Positions 5,265 to 7,239 of a DNA stretch of 7,239 nt are shown here, piece by piece (position 1 is the stretch's first letter; each line of letters starts with the position of its first letter). Under the pieces are notes generated by a model. That model saw only the letters and a program-made list of their open reading frames with translations. It had not been told where the DNA came from and did not search any database. Where the stretch lies: positions 1-7,239 of the forward strand of contig JAKVAO010000101.1 in assembly GCA_022447685.1 (NCBI GenBank). The letters run 5' to 3'. The position numbers and the translations under genes are program-made. This DNA is from Candidatus Caenarcanales bacterium. Its GTDB lineage: Bacteria; Cyanobacteriota; Vampirovibrionia; LMEP-6097.

Positions 5265-6161
5265 ATGATCAGTACTGTGCTAGAAACAAGCTCAAGACCA
5301 AGCTATATTTATGGACCGGTAATATCCTGGAGAACAGGAACTTCTCTTGGCATTGATCCAATCGGTGAAATTAGTACCTGTAGTTTCAATTGTTCCTATT
5401 GCCAGCTAGGTAAAATTCAGAATATTACGAGAGAAAGAAAAGTATATGTTGAAACTAGTTATATTATTGAAGATTTATTAAAGGCTTATCGGCAAAATAG
5501 TTTTCATTTAAATAATCTGGATGTAATTACATTTGCAGGCTCAGGCGAACCAACCCTAGCTTTAAATTTTGGAGAAGTTGCAAAGCAGATAAAAGAATTT
5601 ACAGAATCAGAGAAGGCTAAAGTACCTCTATCTATACTGACAAATGCTACTAGCTTAGATGATGAAACAGTAATAAAAGATCTAGAAAATTTTGATTTAA
5701 TCTCTTTGAAGCTAGATGCTGTAGATGAACTTAGCTTGAAAAGCATTAACCAAGCTGAAGAATCTATTAGTGTAGAGAAAATAATAGCTGGGATTAAAAA
5801 TCTAAAAGATAAATCTAATGCAGAGCTTCAGCTACAGATTATGTTTCTTCCTAAGTTTGCCAATGATAATAAATATATAGACACCATAGCAGATAAAATC
5901 ATAGAACTAGGTATCAGCAAAATTCAAATCAACACACCAAATAGAGCAAAACCTAAGTCAGGGAAGAATTACTGGATAGAGACTAGAGGTAATCACTACG
6001 CTGAAGCTGAGAAAACTCATATAGACGAGAGCTCTAGAGAGTATATCGAACTGCCTGTAATAAGCCAAGAAAGAGCCTTCTATATAGAAGATAGACTACA
6101 AGAAAAGGTAACTAAGTTCTTGAAAGACTTTTCAGTAATAAATGTCTACAAAAAACAATGA
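5265..6161 (+). CDS. COG0731-type radical SAM protein
   Basis: 298 aa, ATG start without a clear Shine-Dalgarno site. The N-terminus carries YGPVISWRTGTSLGIDP, typical of this family, then the radical SAM cluster motif C39-x3-C43-x2-C46 (CSFNCSYCQLG), which binds the [4Fe-4S] cluster that cleaves S-adenosylmethionine. GSGEPTL (92-98) is the SAM-binding Gly-rich motif, SLKLDA (147-152) a barrel strand, and QINTPNRAKP (221-230) a further family motif. The family (COG0731) is named for the archaeal and eukaryotic wyosine synthase Taw1/Tyw1, which modifies tRNA-Phe. Bacteria usually lack wyosine, so the substrate of bacterial members is not settled. The eukaryotic flavodoxin domain is absent, and the length suits a stand-alone bacterial member. 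Its last bases overlap the next gene by ATGA, which points to translational coupling and a shared role. Confidence 0.9.
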   Translation: MISTVLETSSRPSYIYGPVISWRTGTSLGIDPIGEISTCSFNCSYCQLGKIQNITRERKVYVETSYIIEDLLKAYRQNSFHLNNLDVITFAGSGEPTLALNFGEVAKQIKEFTESEKAKVPLSILTNATSLDDETVIKDLENFDLISLKLDAVDELSLKSINQAEESISVEKIIAGIKNLKDKSNAELQLQIMFLPKFANDNKYIDTIADKIIELGISKIQINTPNRAKPKSGKNYWIETRGNHYAEAEKTHIDESSREYIELPVISQERAFYIEDRLQEKVTKFLKDFSVINVYKKQ

Positions 6162-7033
6162 AGTTCTATTCAATTATAAATATTGAGAAGGAAGAATATC
6201 TCGCTAATAATGGTATTTACTCTGAGATCATAGCTAATTACAAGAGCTATCAGAGCACAAATTTAAGGTTAGAATTAAGCCTTAGCTCATATGGCTTTAC
6301 TGAAGAGCTAATAAAGTTCTTAGGAATAGAAAACTTAAGTATAGGATCAGTATACAAAGCCGAACATCTAGATATCTTACTGGACTTGAAGAAAAAGAAT
6401 ATCATAAAGAAAAACTCAGAAATATTCTGCCCAATACTCACAGCTGAGATGAGTCAAGCGATCAAGGCTAATGAATTTAAAGACTTAGACTTTATATTAC
6501 CGATCTACAACTATGAAGATCTAGACCTACTCTACAGATTGAATCCCATGAAAGTAAAAATCTTTCCAAGCATAGTAAATGACTATAAATCCTTACTCAA
6601 ATCACTATCTGCACCAATTAAGGAATTCACTAATCTCAAGATAAACTCTTCAGAGCAAGGCTATCTTCCTTATTCTATAGTCGAACTCTATGAATATCAA
6701 ATTCAACTCCAAAACCTAAAAGACGATAAGTCATTAGCTCCTTATGAATTAAAATTAAATGAAAGAAGTAAGATTAATTTCACCAAACTTATCGGCAAAA
6801 ACATAAAAGTTTTACTAGAAAGAATACTTGACTATAATCCAGAAATAGAATTATATTTTGCCGGCTTTGCCGGACTGGAACTCGACGAAATCTACAGTTT
6901 TATCAAGGAAATAAATGAATATTTAATTAAAGAAAGATCTTCTAATTTAGATATTGATAGAATTTCTATTGCAACTAGAAACCATGACTTCAAATCCATC
7001 CAAAAATTTCTAACTAACCTAATTAATCACTAG
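6158..7033 (+). CDS. Unrecognised 291-aa protein coupled to the radical SAM gene
   Basis: 291 aa. The ATG overlaps the radical SAM stop as ATGA (6158-6161), and no separate Shine-Dalgarno site is visible, so translation is probably coupled. The protein is cytoplasmic: no signal peptide, no membrane span, one cysteine (in EIFCPIL). Strand-helix alternation is seen by eye: LRLELSLSSYG then a helix, LSIGSVYKAEHLDILLDL, EIFCPILTAEMSQAIKA, DFILPIYNYEDLDLLYRL, VKIFPSIVNDYKSLLKSL, and near the end IELYFAGFAGLELDEIYSFI. This is like a TIM-type alpha/beta barrel, but no catalytic motif or cofactor signature is recognised. Position suggests a partner, substrate carrier or second enzyme of the radical SAM step. 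It converges with a minus-strand gene, with only four bases between stop codons. Confidence 0.8.
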   Translation: MKFYSIINIEKEEYLANNGIYSEIIANYKSYQSTNLRLELSLSSYGFTEELIKFLGIENLSIGSVYKAEHLDILLDLKKKNIIKKNSEIFCPILTAEMSQAIKANEFKDLDFILPIYNYEDLDLLYRLNPMKVKIFPSIVNDYKSLLKSLSAPIKEFTNLKINSSEQGYLPYSIVELYEYQIQLQNLKDDKSLAPYELKLNERSKINFTKLIGKNIKVLLERILDYNPEIELYFAGFAGLELDEIYSFIKEINEYLIKERSSNLDIDRISIATRNHDFKSIQKFLTNLINH

Positions 7034-7037
7034 GATT

Positions 7038-7239
7038 TTAATTATTTAATTGAATATGACCAAGTCCCATGTCACGAAGCTCTCTATTAGTTCTGTCACG
7101 TATTGATTCGTTTTTATTGTATCCCATTTGCTCTAATGGATCTGGTCTTTGCTCTCGTAAATAATCTGGCTCCCCCTCGATAAAATATACCAATAAGTGA
7201 AAAGAAATTGAGGTAATTAATGTCCAATAAGAAATTAAG
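7038..7239 (-). CDS. C-terminal part of a membrane protein (cut by window edge)
   Basis: On the minus strand, 66 codons run without a stop from the window edge to a TAA at 7038-7040. They begin with a hydrophobic segment (LISYWTLITSISFHLLVYFI), then a highly charged tail containing EGEPDYLREQRPDPLEQMGY and ending GLGHIQLNN. A coherent membrane helix followed by a charged, proline-containing tail, and the tight convergent fit with the upstream gene, support real coding. The start lies outside the window. The family is not recognised. Confidence 0.65.
   Translation of the reverse strand, partial: LISYWTLITSISFHLLVYFIEGEPDYLREQRPDPLEQMGYNKNESIRDRTNRELRDMGLGHIQLNN

Overview
This is an AT-rich bacterial chromosome window (about one third G+C by eye) with ordinary bacterial gene packing. 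The organism cannot be named with certainty. A SpoIID/LytB-family glycan lyase together with a bacterial COG0731-type radical SAM protein in a very AT-rich genome is compatible with a non-photosynthetic cyanobacterial relative (Melainabacteria-like) or another deep-branching low-GC lineage. That placement is an inference. No mobile element, tRNA, rRNA or CRISPR array was seen.

Left part (1-2536): two tandem, same-strand relatives of a DUF1521-type protein. The first (about 58-849) is a broken, 5'-truncated copy with a frameshift, an in-frame stop and a second frameshift. The second (941-2536) is intact, 531 aa, and carries the motif GDPHVD followed by an Asp-rich, EF-hand-like loop. This matches the Asp-Pro self-cleavage site of the metal-ion-inducible autocleavage domain described for Bradyrhizobium NopE1 and a Vibrio coralliilyticus protein. 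It is the most interesting item in the window.

Middle (2537-4105): a probable small single-pass membrane protein on the minus strand, preceded by an extended -10 promoter that would give a leaderless mRNA and is framed by an inverted repeat. Next come about 350 bases without a confident gene, holding a second promoter-like site and a 23-codon hydrophobic ORF. Two unrecognised hydrophilic minus-strand genes (203 and 87 aa) follow.

Right part (4106-7239): a minus-strand SpoIID-family cell-wall enzyme (upstream of the two unknown genes, same direction), divergently paired across only 28 bp with a plus-strand radical SAM gene. The radical SAM gene overlaps by four bases (ATGA) with an unrecognised 291-aa gene, so the two are probably translationally coupled. 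The window ends with the C-terminal 66 codons of a membrane protein on the minus strand, convergent with the 291-aa gene.
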